In this document: positions 5,806-13,795 of the stretch, in pieces | Layout of the letters: the number at the start of each line of letters is the position of its first letter | Position numbering within the stretch: the first letter of the stretch is position 1 | Assembly (NCBI GenBank): GCA_910585565.1 | Contig: CAJUFC010000082.1 | Span: 1 to 21,790, forward strand | DNA from: an uncultured Eggerthellaceae bacterium | Lineage (GTDB): Bacteria > Actinomycetota > Coriobacteriia > Coriobacteriales > Eggerthellaceae | DNA length: 21,790 nucleotides | Direction of reading: 5' to 3' | Position numbers and translations under genes: made by a program | The notes under the pieces: model-generated | Told to the model about the DNA's origin: nothing | Databases searched by the model: none | The model's input: only the letters and a program-made list of their open reading frames with translations

Positions 5806-8800
5806 TTACTCGGCGTGACGCAGGGCTGCTTCGAGCTTTTGGGAGATGACCTTGGTGACGCCGTCGGCGCCCATGGACACGCCGAAGAGAACATCGGCCA
5901 TCTCCATCGTGCGTCGCTGGTGCGTGATCATGATGAGCTGAGTGGCGTCGCGCATCGCATTGATGAAGCTCACGAGACGGCGCAGGTTGGAGTCGTCGAG
6001 CGCGGCTTCCACCTCGTCAAGAATATAGAACGGCGTCGGGCGCGTGCGATAGAGCGCAAACAGGAGGGCAAGCGCCGTCAGGGACTTTTCCCCGCCCGAC
6101 ATGAGCGACATCTTGGATATCCGCTTGCCAGCAGGCTGCGCGTTGACTTCCACGCCCGTGTTCTCGAGGTCCTCCGGGTCGACCAGCGACAGGTTCGCCT
6201 TGCCATCTGGGAACAGCATCGCGAACACCTCTTGGAAGTTCGCGTTGATGTCCTCGTAGGTGTTGACGAAGTCGTCTTTCATGCGCGACTCGATCATGCG
6301 GTTGATCTTGGTGAGCGAGCGAGCGGCATGGCTCAGGTCAGCCAGCTGGCCGGCCAGGTAATCATAGCGCTCCTTCAACTCGTCATATTCCTCGGCAGCA
6401 TCGGGATTGATGGTGCCGAGGCGCGCTATCTTGCCCGCCAGCTCATTGGCACGCTCCTCAAGCGCCAGCCGCCCTTCCAGCTTGGGCAGCTGCAGCGCCT
6501 GCTCAAGCGGCATGGCGCAGCCCTCGACGATCTCGGTGACGCCTGCGCGCACCTGCATCTCGAGGCGAGCCTTTTCGACCCGCGCAGCGGACAGGCGCTC
6601 GTTCACGTCATCGAGCTCTGCCTGTGCAGCATGGGAGCGCTGGCGCAGCTCCTCAGAGGCGGCATGCATGCCGCTCGTCGAGTTCTGCCGCTCGGCAGCC
6701 TCAGCCTCCAGTTGGCCAGCCAGCTTGCGCGCTGACGCCTCGATGAGGTCCATGACGGAAAGCAGGCTGCCTAGGCGCTCGGCGGCCACGCTCTTCTCAT
6801 GCATCGCGACGCGAGAGGCCCCGATTGCGGAGACGGCACCTGCGAGCTCAGACGCGTGGCTGGTGACCATGCGCTCGTCGTACACCGCGCGCTCTGAGAT
6901 GGTGGCTGCCTCGAGCTGAGACTGCTGCAGCTCGGTCCGCAGGCGCTCCGAGAGCTGCGTCATGGGGGCCAAGCGAGAGGCGATGTCTTCTTGGGCCTGC
7001 CGCGCGGCCTCGTGTGACGCCTGCAGCTCAGACAGTTTCTCGTCAAGTCGCGCTGCATCTGGTCGCGCCTCGGCAATGAGGTTTTCTGCCTCGCTGCGAC
7101 GCTTGCCGGCCTCGTCGAGCTCGCGCGTGTGAGAGGCCAGCTTGTCGAGCGCCTGCTTGGCAAGGTTGCGCGAGCTTTGAACGTTGCCGCGCATCTCTGC
7201 CAAGCGCTCGCTCAGCTTGAGGCTGTCGTTTTGGGCAGCGACGAGGGCCTTCTCGGCCGAAGCGGCCTCGCTCTGCGCGCTTTCGGTGATCTGTGCCGCA
7301 TTCGTGAGGCTACGTCTCAGCTCCTCGATCTGACGCACGCGCGCAAGCGTGCCTTGGTCCTCGTCCAACACGGCCAAGCCGAAGGCGACCTTGCCTGACG
7401 GCCACACGATCGTGCCGTCAGAGACGACGAAGCGGTGCGCCCCGCGGTCGCCCTCATGCGCGTCGATGGCATCTTGGGCGGTGTCGCATACGATGACGTC
7501 GCCCAAAAGCGCATCGATGGCATCGGCATACTCAGGCGCATAGGTGAGCGCGTCCATGAGGGGACGTCCCGGAAGGGCGCTCGCGGCATCCGGTCCATCG
7601 GCGCTCGGCTGCGTTCGAGCGGCATCCTGCACCGCCACGAACGTGACCTCGCCGGCGACCTGGGCGCCTTCGACGGCGCCGATGGCGCGCTTGACCTCAG
7701 CGACGCTTTGGAGCGCCAGCGCGTCCACGTCGTGCCCGAGCAAGAGCTCGACCAACCCCTCGTAGCCCTTTTCCGCCTTGACGACGTGCGACAGCGGACG
7801 AGCGTCCAGCAGCAAATCGGCAGCGTTGCGCTCGACCCACGCACGGGCGTCATCCGCGCTAGCCCGCTTCTTCTCGATGGCGTCCAGCGCCGCAAGCTGG
7901 GCCTTGATCGACTGCTCGGCGGCGTTCGCCTCGTCATAGGCCAGCTGCGCTGCCTCGCGCGCCCGCGAACAGGTGGCAACCAGGCTGCGCGCCTCGCGCT
8001 CCTGCGCCTCCATCGCCGCCAGCGCCTCTTCCAGCGCCTGGGCATCCGCTTCGGCCGACTTGGCGTCAGCCGACGAGCGCTCGACGAGCAGCTCTAGCTC
8101 GGCCGCATGGCCTTCCAGCACCTTGAGGCGAGCCATGCCCTGCGTCAGCGACTCTTGGGCAAGCGCCTTCTCCTCGCGCGTCCTCACAAGCTCGCGGTCC
8201 ATCCGTGCGATGTCGTCTTCCAGCTTGGCGCGCTCGGCAGCAAGGCCCGAGCGTGCCGCATCCGCCTCGGCCAACTGGGCCGACAGTCGCTCGACGGACG
8301 CATCAGACGCGGCCTTCGCCGAAGCGGACTTCTCAAGCTTGAGCTTGGCCTCAGCCAGGGCGCCTTCCAGCCGGTCGACCGAAGCCTTCAAGGCGACGGC
8401 CTCCACCTCGATCTCGTTTGCGCGCGAGAGCGCCGACCTTCTGCGGTCACGCGCGACCGCGATGGCCGAGCCCAGGCGGTCGGCCGCCGATGCCGAGGCG
8501 CGCTGGCGACGCGACAGCTCGCCGGTGTCTTCCACCTGCTCGCGCATCTTGCGCTGCAGCTCTTGCATCTCGGCGTCCATCGCCTCGAACGCCGAGCGCT
8601 TCTCGCCCAGCGTCTGCTCGAGCGCCGCCTCCCCGCTCTCTAGCTCGCTATATTTCGCCTGCACCTCGCGCAGGTCGTCGACAGCCAGCAGCAGCTTGGC
8701 CTCAGCCAGCTCGCCTGCCAGCTCGGTATACTTCTTGGCGCGCTTCGCCTTGCGCTCGAGCGGCCCCAGCTGGCGCGCGACCTCGCTGACGACGTCGCTG

Positions 8801-9372
8801 ACGCGCTCGACGTGGCTCTCCATGCGCTCGAGCTTGCGAGCGCTCTTGTGCAGGCGCTCCTTGTGCTTGAGAACACCTGCGGCCTCCTCGATGAGGTTGC
8901 GCCGATCCTCTGGCTTTGATGCCAGGACCGAATCGATCGATCCCTGCGAGATGATGGAATGCGTACCGGCACCCAGACCTGAGTCGTGCAGGATGTCGAG
9001 CACGTCCATGCGCCGCGCGATGGTGCCATTGATGAGATATTCGCTCTCGCCCGTGCGATACATGCGCCGACCGATGACGACCTCTGCGTAGTCGACCGGC
9101 AGCGTGCCGTCCGAGTTGTCCAGCACGAGCTCCACCTCGGCCACCGACGTGCCACGGCGCGCCGAAGACCCAGCGAAGATGACGTCTTCCATGGCTTGGC
9201 CGCGCAGGTTCTTGGCGTTGCGCTCGCCCAGCACCCACAGCACCGCGTCAGATATGTTCGACTTGCCCGAGCCGTTGGGGCCCACCACGGCGGTGATGCC
9301 CGGCTCGAGATTCATGACGACTTTGTCGGCAAAGGACTTGAATCCCTTGCACGTGAGCGACTTGAGATACAT
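5806..9372 (-). CDS. smc: Chromosome segregation protein SMC
   Basis: Large ATPase of the bacterial condensin, which organises and helps segregate the chromosome together with ScpA and ScpB (not in the window). It has 1188 residues, normal for the family. The N-terminal head has Walker A GPNGSGKSN at 31-39. Long heptad-rich coiled coils (about 165-500 and 680-1030, Ala/Glu/Leu-rich) flank a hinge at about 515-680. The C-terminal head has the signature SGGEK at 1092-1096, Walker B ending in Asp1119-Glu1120 (ILDEVEAALD) and the switch His1151. The start ATG is 11 bases after the rnc stop, so smc is translated from the plsX-rnc-smc message. The fpg and ftsY genes that often accompany it in actinobacteria are absent here; the unit ends against the convergent kinase gene. 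Confidence 0.97.
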   Translation of the reverse strand: MYLKSLTCKGFKSFADKVVMNLEPGITAVVGPNGSGKSNISDAVLWVLGERNAKNLRGQAMEDVIFAGSSARRGTSVAEVELVLDNSDGTLPVDYAEVVIGRRMYRTGESEYLINGTIARRMDVLDILHDSGLGAGTHSIISQGSIDSVLASKPEDRRNLIEEAAGVLKHKERLHKSARKLERMESHVERVSDVVSEVARQLGPLERKAKRAKKYTELAGELAEAKLLLAVDDLREVQAKYSELESGEAALEQTLGEKRSAFEAMDAEMQELQRKMREQVEDTGELSRRQRASASAADRLGSAIAVARDRRRSALSRANEIEVEAVALKASVDRLEGALAEAKLKLEKSASAKAASDASVERLSAQLAEADAARSGLAAERAKLEDDIARMDRELVRTREEKALAQESLTQGMARLKVLEGHAAELELLVERSSADAKSAEADAQALEEALAAMEAQEREARSLVATCSRAREAAQLAYDEANAAEQSIKAQLAALDAIEKKRASADDARAWVERNAADLLLDARPLSHVVKAEKGYEGLVELLLGHDVDALALQSVAEVKRAIGAVEGAQVAGEVTFVAVQDAARTQPSADGPDAASALPGRPLMDALTYAPEYADAIDALLGDVIVCDTAQDAIDAHEGDRGAHRFVVSDGTIVWPSGKVAFGLAVLDEDQGTLARVRQIEELRRSLTNAAQITESAQSEAASAEKALVAAQNDSLKLSERLAEMRGNVQSSRNLAKQALDKLASHTRELDEAGKRRSEAENLIAEARPDAARLDEKLSELQASHEAARQAQEDIASRLAPMTQLSERLRTELQQSQLEAATISERAVYDERMVTSHASELAGAVSAIGASRVAMHEKSVAAERLGSLLSVMDLIEASARKLAGQLEAEAAERQNSTSGMHAASEELRQRSHAAQAELDDVNERLSAARVEKARLEMQVRAGVTEIVEGCAMPLEQALQLPKLEGRLALEERANELAGKIARLGTINPDAAEEYDELKERYDYLAGQLADLSHAARSLTKINRMIESRMKDDFVNTYEDINANFQEVFAMLFPDGKANLSLVDPEDLENTGVEVNAQPAGKRISKMSLMSGGEKSLTALALLFALYRTRPTPFYILDEVEAALDDSNLRRLVSFINAMRDATQLIMITHQRRTMEMADVLFGVSMGADGVTKVISQKLEAALRHAE

Positions 9373-9383
9373 GCTGCCCCGGC

Positions 9384-10292
9384 CTAGCCCATCCAGCCCG
9401 AGCCGGACTTCTTGCGCTCTTGCCGCTCGCGGGCCTTGCGCTCCTTGGCGGCGCGGGTGGCATCCGCGCGCTGCGCCTTTGCCTGCGCCTTATCCTCGCG
9501 AGCCTTCTTCTGTGCGGCCTCTTTGTCGGCGCGTGCCTTCTTCTGTGCCGCCTCCTTGGCAGCACGGGCCTCCTCGTCCAACCCGAGGCCGAAAAACTCG
9601 CTCAGGCGCGCAAGCGTCGACTTTGCTGCCTGGCTCTCGGCCTCCTTCTTGGTGCGGCCGGTGCCTTGCGCCAAGGCATGCTCGCCGGCATACACCTGCG
9701 ACACGAACGTGCGGTCGTGCGGCGGCCCCTGCGTCTCGACGAGCTTGTAAGTAGGCGTGATGCCGTCCTCTTGCAGCTTCTCTTGCAGCGCGCTCTTGGG
9801 ATTCTCGGGCTCGCGTGCCAGATCGATGGACATCTTGGGGATGAGCGTCTGGTTCACGAAGTCGCGCGCGCATTCGATGCCGCCGTCAAGGTAGAGCGCC
9901 GCGACGATGGCCTCGTACACGTTCTCGAGCGCCGAGTGCAAGCCGCGGTTGCCCGTGCCCGTCTCCGACGAGCCGAACACGATGATGCCCTCGAACCCGA
10001 GGCTCTTGGCCACATCGGCCAAGCTCGTGCCCGACACCAGCGCGACCTTGATGCGCGTCAAGCCGCCCTCGTCGATGTCCAAGAAGCGGTGGAACGCCTC
10101 TGACGCCACGATGGCGCCCAAGACGGAGTCGCCCAGAAACTCAAGGCGCTCGTAGGAGAACTTGACTGGCTTGCCCTCGATGGCAGACGGGTGCGTGATG
10201 GCCGACAGCAAGAGCTGCTTGTTGGCGAACTGATGCCCGACGATGCCCTCGGCCAGGTCCAGCTTCGTCCGCTGTTCCTCGGTCATGCTCAT
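9384..10292 (-). CDS. rnc: Ribonuclease III with basic repeat tail
   Basis: Double-strand-specific endonuclease that processes rRNA precursors and other structured RNAs. The catalytic domain (about 8-155) carries the signature YERLEFLGDSVLG at 47-59, with Glu48, Glu51 and Asp55 as metal ligands, and Glu127 in ENVYEA. The residue three before Glu127, usually Asp, is Asn124 here. The dsRNA-binding domain is at about 163-232 (NPKSALQEKLQE through KEAESQAAKSTL). The product is 302 residues against about 220-250 for typical family members. The excess is a Lys/Ala/Arg/Glu-rich C-terminal tail (about 240-302) containing a tandem 11-residue repeat. The start ATG overlaps the plsX stop (ATGA), with GGAGG about 9 bases upstream, indicating translational coupling. 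Confidence 0.97.
   Translation of the reverse strand: MSMTEEQRTKLDLAEGIVGHQFANKQLLLSAITHPSAIEGKPVKFSYERLEFLGDSVLGAIVASEAFHRFLDIDEGGLTRIKVALVSGTSLADVAKSLGFEGIIVFGSSETGTGNRGLHSALENVYEAIVAALYLDGGIECARDFVNQTLIPKMSIDLAREPENPKSALQEKLQEDGITPTYKLVETQGPPHDRTFVSQVYAGEHALAQGTGRTKKEAESQAAKSTLARLSEFFGLGLDEEARAAKEAAQKKARADKEAAQKKAREDKAQAKAQRADATRAAKERKARERQERKKSGSGWMG
9502..9567 (-). repeat. Tandem 33-base repeat inside rnc
   Basis: Two adjacent 33-base units (9502-9534 and 9535-9567) start with the same 14 bases and encode KEAAQKKARAD (246-256) and KEAAQKKARED (257-267). The reading frame is kept. The repeat enlarges the basic helical tail of RNase III. Confidence 0.85.
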
Positions 10293-11296
10293 CGGGATGC
10301 GCCTCCGTCCTGAGATATCACCTCGGCAATGACCTCGTCGAGATGTCCGCGCACCTCGCGAACGCCCGTCAGGATGCCGTTTTTGATGGCATTGGCGTTC
10401 GAAGAGCCATGCCCGACGATGGAGATGCCCTTGACGCCCAAGAGGGGCGAGCCGCCGTAGGTGTCAGGGCTGACCTTCTCCTTCAGCTGGGCCAGGCTGC
10501 CCTGCGCGAGGAGTGCGCCCATCTTGGACGGCACGCTCGACATGAAGGCGTCCTTGAGCAGCTTCATCAGCATCTTGGACGTGCCTTCGATGGTCTTGAG
10601 GGCGACGTTGCCCGTAAAGCCGTCGGTGACGACGACGTCGAAGTCGCCTTGCGTGAGGTTGCCCCCCTCGCAGTTGCCCGCGAAGCTGGGCAGGCGATCT
10701 TGCAGAAGCTGGTAGCAGTCCTGCGCGAAGGCCGAGCCCTTCGTGGGCTCCTCGCCGATGTTGAGCAGGCCCACGCGCGGGTCCTCGACGCCCATGACCG
10801 AACGCATGTAAGCCACGCCCATCTGAGCGAACTGCAAGATGTACTCGCGCTTGCAGTCGGCGTTGGCCCCCACGTCGAGAAGCAGCGTGGGCTGCTTGTA
10901 GGCTGGGATGATGATGCCGAGCGCAGGCCTCTTGACGCCTTTGATGCGCCCGATCTCGAGCGTGGACGCAACGAGGCAGGCCCCGGTCGAGCCAGCGGAG
11001 AAGAAGCCTTGCGCGATGCCGTCTCGCACGAGGTGGCACCCAACGACGATGGACGAGTCGCGCTTGGCCTTCACGGCCTCAGCCGGATGCTCGCCCATCT
11101 CGATGACCTGCTGCGCCACAACGGGGCGGCACCGGTCATGCGCCTCGCTAAAGGGCGCGACGACCTCCTCGGGGCCACACAGGCACACCTCCAGCGCTGG
11201 CTCGGCAGAAAGCGCAGCATCCACTCCATCGAGCACGACCTGCGGCGCGAAGTCACCGCCACACGCGTCAACGGCGATCGTAACTGGTTCGGACAA
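10289..11296 (-). CDS. plsX: Phosphate acyltransferase PlsX
   Basis: Peripheral membrane enzyme that converts acyl-ACP and phosphate into acyl-phosphate, the donor PlsY uses to start phospholipid synthesis. At 335 residues it has normal length. It opens with the family hallmark near VDACGGDFAPQ (commonly DAMGGDxAP) and contains the expected GxSTGACLV, GANADC and TDGFTGNVALK blocks. The start codon is TTG, with a strong GGGGGA ribosome site 4-5 bases before it. Upstream there is a 208-base gap after rpmF, containing the rpmF terminator and a short AT-rich palindrome. Downstream it overlaps rnc by 4 bases. plsX next to rpmF is the common arrangement in many bacteria, while actinobacteria such as Mycobacterium lack it at this locus. 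Confidence 0.96.
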   Translation of the reverse strand: MSEPVTIAVDACGGDFAPQVVLDGVDAALSAEPALEVCLCGPEEVVAPFSEAHDRCRPVVAQQVIEMGEHPAEAVKAKRDSSIVVGCHLVRDGIAQGFFSAGSTGACLVASTLEIGRIKGVKRPALGIIIPAYKQPTLLLDVGANADCKREYILQFAQMGVAYMRSVMGVEDPRVGLLNIGEEPTKGSAFAQDCYQLLQDRLPSFAGNCEGGNLTQGDFDVVVTDGFTGNVALKTIEGTSKMLMKLLKDAFMSSVPSKMGALLAQGSLAQLKEKVSPDTYGGSPLLGVKGISIVGHGSSNANAIKNGILTGVREVRGHLDEVIAEVISQDGGASR

Positions 11297-11328
11297 AGAT
11301 CCCCCTAGAGGGTAGAGTGCGGAATTTA

Positions 11329-11338
11329 TTAGATCTAA
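11329..11338. promoter_or_regulatory. AT-rich palindrome upstream of plsX
   Basis: TTAGATCTAA is a perfect 10-base palindrome in a local AT island, 33 bases upstream of the plsX start. On the minus strand a weak promoter pair, TTGCAG and TTTAAG with 16 bases between them, lies just upstream. It could be an operator for a lipid-responsive repressor; it does not resemble the published FapR site. Confidence 0.3.
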
Positions 11339-11454
11339 AAGGCTTAAACCCTCCGTGGATGCACCTGCAACGAACGAGGCACAAGGCCTGCTCGCAGATA
11401 CATCGCGCTACCGCTGCGCCAAGCAGCGAGCGCCAAAGAGAGGATGTAAACCTT

Positions 11455-11494
11455 GAAGATATAATACGCGCCTGCCACAGCATGACAGGCGCGT
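11455..11494 (-). terminator. Intrinsic terminator of rpmF
   Basis: On the minus strand, ACGCGCCTG (11494-11486) pairs perfectly with CAGGCGCGT (11474-11466) and is followed by ATTATATCTTC. The stem is strong, the T-run moderate. It begins 10 bases after the rpmF stop codon and separates yceD-rpmF from plsX-rnc-smc. Confidence 0.7.
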
Positions 11495-11504
11495 GAAAGG
11501 TCAG

Positions 11505-11684
11505 TTACTCGACGTCCAGCACCTCGCGGCTCTTGTAGAAGCCGCAGTTCGAGCAAACGCGGTGAGGAAGCTTCACCTCTCCGCACTGTGGGCACGTGGA
11601 GCGCGCCGGAGCGTCAATGCGGTCGTGGGTGCTACGACGACGATGGGTGCGAATGCGGCCCGTTCGTTGCTTAGGTACTGCCAT
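11505..11684 (-). CDS. rpmF: 50S ribosomal protein L32
   Basis: Small protein of the large ribosomal subunit, 59 residues. It begins MAVPKQRTGR and is followed by the basic arginine-rich segment typical of L32. It then has a zinc-binding CPQC plus CSNC pair (the four-cysteine, zinc-containing form). ATG 11684 is chosen because AGGAGG lies 8-9 bases upstream and MAVPK is the usual L32 start; the frame extends 11 codons further upstream but that includes the ribosome site. It follows yceD by 83 bases. Confidence 0.97.
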   Translation of the reverse strand: MAVPKQRTGRIRTHRRRSTHDRIDAPARSTCPQCGEVKLPHRVCSNCGFYKSREVLDVE

Positions 11685-11756
11685 CTGAAATCTCCTCCTA
11701 TGGTGTAGGCGCGCCAAGCGGGCGCCTTCGTTGTGCGCGTAAACACATGAGGCTCT

Positions 11757-11765
11757 ATTGTAGCA
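11757..11765 (-). promoter_or_regulatory. Possible extended -10 promoter for rpmF
   Basis: On the minus strand, TGCTACAAT forms an extended -10 element (TGN plus TACAAT) just past the yceD stop codon. It would give rpmF its own transcript with a leader of about 65 bases containing a small GGCGC/GCGCC hairpin. No good -35 element is visible. Confidence 0.35.
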
Positions 11766-11767
11766 AA

Positions 11768-12313
11768 CTATTCATCAAATGTGACGTTTTTCAGCACAGC
11801 AAACGGATTTTCGCTCGGCGAGGCGCCCTCGTCCTCAGGAGCGCATCCGCACTCGGTCGTGTTGAGGTTGGCGCCGCACGAAGGGCACAGCCCCTGGCAC
11901 TCCTCGTCGCACAGCAGGATGCGCGGCATCTCCAGCAAGAGGGCCGCGTGGATGAGCGGCGCCATGTCGATCGTCTTGTCCTCGGGCAGAAACTCGAACT
12001 CGTCGCCTTCCATGTCCTCAGGGGCTGCCGCATCCGGGCTGATGAGGAAATAGCCCTCGATCTCGCCCGTCACCGGGATGTCGACGCTTTCGAGGCAACG
12101 CGAGCAGCTGCCCGTCGCCATGCCTTCCACCGTGCCGGTCACGAGCAGCGCGCCACCCGTGTTGGTGATGTCGGCTTCCCAGTGAAGCGGCTCTTTGAAC
12201 TCGTACAGGTCTGGCCCCGACGCCAAAAAGTCGAGACGAGCGTCTTCCTCATAGTGCTTGCACTCTGCCGGAGTGAACAGCTCCTTGGGTATCTGTATGC
12301 GTATGGGATCCAT
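11768..12313 (-). CDS. yceD: YceD family (DUF177) protein
   Basis: A 181-residue member of the DUF177/YceD family, which is nearly always encoded directly before rpmF and has been linked to 23S rRNA accumulation and ribosome assembly. The sequence shows the family's central CSRCLE motif and a C-terminal cysteine cluster, CDEECQGLCPSCG followed by CGC, probably binding zinc. ATG 12313 (MDPIRIQIPK) is preferred over upstream in-frame codons. It has an AAAGG-like site 8 bases upstream, and the longer N-terminus is low-complexity. A terminator lies upstream of the gene, so it probably starts its own unit with rpmF. Confidence 0.93.
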   Translation of the reverse strand: MDPIRIQIPKELFTPAECKHYEEDARLDFLASGPDLYEFKEPLHWEADITNTGGALLVTGTVEGMATGSCSRCLESVDIPVTGEIEGYFLISPDAAAPEDMEGDEFEFLPEDKTIDMAPLIHAALLLEMPRILLCDEECQGLCPSCGANLNTTECGCAPEDEGASPSENPFAVLKNVTFDE

Positions 12314-12401
12314 CGTCTGGCCTTTCTTCGCAGCGGTTGGGCCTGCGTGCGCACTGACGCCTGCATGAGCACCTGGCGCGCCTCTCGCGACGCGCACGTC
12401 C

Positions 12402-12436
12402 GGAAAAGCAAGGGCCGTCCTCGGTGAGGGCGGCCC
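12402..12436 (-). terminator. Intrinsic terminator after SepIVA-like gene
   Basis: Positions 12412-12422 and 12426-12436 form an 11-base-pair stem with one G-U pair and a 3-base loop, followed on the minus strand by TTGCTTTTCC. It ends the short transcript of the coiled-coil gene before yceD. Confidence 0.75.
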
Positions 12437-12472
12437 CGCATCTGTCGCTTTGGAAGGTGCGACCCCTCGATG

Positions 12473-12943
12473 CTAGCGCATCGACATGGAGTTGGCGTTC
12501 AGGCGGTCGCGAACGCGCCTCACCTGGTCGAGCACGCCGCTGAGGCTCTGCTCGACATGGCCGAATACCTCATCGGCGTAGTCCTCGGCGCCGGCACGCG
12601 TCTCGCGCTCGAGTTCGCGGGCATCAGCCATGATAGCCTCTGCCTGCTGCTGGGAGATGCGCACGATCTCTTGTTCGGATGCGATGGTCATGGCCTGGCT
12701 GCGCGCGTCCTCGATGAGGCGATTGGCCTCGTCTTCGGCATCCTCGAGCAGCATCTGGCGCTCGCGCACGATCTGGCGCGCCTGCGCGAACTCGGTCGGG
12801 AACAAATCCCTGATCTCGTCCATGATCTCGAACGCGGCCGAGATATCGACCTGGCGCATGTTGCTCTTGCCAAAGACAGGCTTAGAGTCTTCAAGCAGTA
12901 TGGACAACTCCTCAAGGAGGCCCAAAACACCGGTTTCGTCCAT
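12473..12943 (-). CDS. Coiled-coil protein of the DivIVA/SepIVA type
   Basis: A 156-residue acidic protein that is almost entirely helical. A short N-terminal region (1-45) is followed by heptad-rich segments (about 50-125, EFAQARQIVRERQMLLEDAE onward) and an amphipathic C-terminus. No membrane segment or catalytic motif is visible. The same position, just before yceD-rpmF-rnc-smc, is held in mycobacteria by SepIVA, a DivIVA-domain protein involved in septum and polar envelope growth, so a related role is likely. That is inferred from synteny and composition, since coiled coils align poorly. The ATG has GGAGG 6 bases upstream. It has its own predicted promoter and terminator. Confidence 0.8.
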   Translation of the reverse strand: MDETGVLGLLEELSILLEDSKPVFGKSNMRQVDISAAFEIMDEIRDLFPTEFAQARQIVRERQMLLEDAEDEANRLIEDARSQAMTIASEQEIVRISQQQAEAIMADARELERETRAGAEDYADEVFGHVEQSLSGVLDQVRRVRDRLNANSMSMR

Positions 12944-12996
12944 TACGTCCTCCAGTGGGTAGGTTTCAGCGTGGTTTGGAGTACAAAATTCTCCTT

Positions 12997-13005
12997 ATTC
13001 TACCA
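12997..13005 (-). promoter_or_regulatory. Extended -10 promoter of the SepIVA-like gene
   Basis: On the minus strand TGGTAGAAT is an extended -10 element (TGN plus TAGAAT). The predicted start is near 12990, leaving a leader of about 47 bases. No convincing -35 element is visible, as is common for extended -10 promoters. Confidence 0.45.
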
Positions 13006-13164
13006 CGAATGTCATCTGTGGCGACATAAGCTGCCGGCCACTACCAGCTTGTAACGTTTGGGCAGGGTGTCGAGCGGCATACCCGGCATTCTGCCAGAGC
13101 GCACAGACGCATGGACGCGATGACGCAAGGCAGCGTCAACGAAGCCGGTTTCAGGCCAGCTGTC

Positions 13165-13740
13165 CTACTCAGCCACTGCCGTCGAAAGGTAGGTGACGTG
13201 CGTCTTGCCGTACCTCTTCTGCGCACGGATGCGCAAGCCCTGCGACGCGGCCAGCTCGTCGGAAAGCGACAAGCCATGCTCGTAGACGACGATTGCGCGC
13301 TCGTCGAGCACGCCTGCGGCAAAGGCGCGGCGCACCAAGGCGAGCACGTCTGCCGCCTCGGTCTTGTAGGGCGGGTCGAGGAACACGAGGTCAAACGGAC
13401 CGCCCGCCGCCGGCAGGCCGCGCTTGAGGATGTCGGTGCCTGACACCTTCGCCACCGTCGGCGCATACCCCAACGTCTCGCGGTTGCGCTCGATGGTCGC
13501 GCGCGACGCAGGCGCCTCGTCGTTCATCACGCAGGAGGCAGCTCCCCGCGACAGCGCCTCGAACCCCATGGCGCCCGAGCCCGCGAAGGCATCGAGCACA
13601 CGCGTGCCCGCAAAGCCGTCGAGCATGCTGAACAGCGAGCTCATGACCGACTCGCGCACGCGGTCGGTCGTCGGGCGCGTGTCGCGTCCTGGAGGCGCCG
13701 CTATCGTGCGGCCCTTGTGCTTTCCAGCGATTATCCTCAT
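13165..13740 (-). CDS. rsmD: 16S rRNA (guanine-N2) methyltransferase RsmD
   Basis: Methylates a guanine (G966 in E. coli numbering) of 16S rRNA, using S-adenosylmethionine, late in small-subunit assembly. It has 191 residues. The N-terminus MRIIAGKHKGR and PTTDRVRES block (23-31) are family-typical. The SAM-binding loop is VLDAFAGSGAMGFEALSRGA (48-67) and the catalytic motif is DPPY at 122-125. The ATG has GGAG 9 bases upstream. It is the last gene of asp23-fakA-recG-rsmD. In many bacteria coaD follows rsmD directly; here a 221-base non-coding gap follows instead. Confidence 0.96.
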   Translation of the reverse strand: MRIIAGKHKGRTIAAPPGRDTRPTTDRVRESVMSSLFSMLDGFAGTRVLDAFAGSGAMGFEALSRGAASCVMNDEAPASRATIERNRETLGYAPTVAKVSGTDILKRGLPAAGGPFDLVFLDPPYKTEAADVLALVRRAFAAGVLDERAIVVYEHGLSLSDELAASQGLRIRAQKRYGKTHVTYLSTAVAE

Positions 13741-13795
13741 CTCGCGCGCTCCGTCCTCTCAGGCATGCCCGACCATGCGGCACCTCTCAGGTGCG

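Noticed and set aside
5770..9387. Several long plus-strand frames antisense to smc
   Set aside because: Low-complexity Arg/Ser/Ala composition mirrors the complement of smc codons, and there are no ribosome sites or domains.
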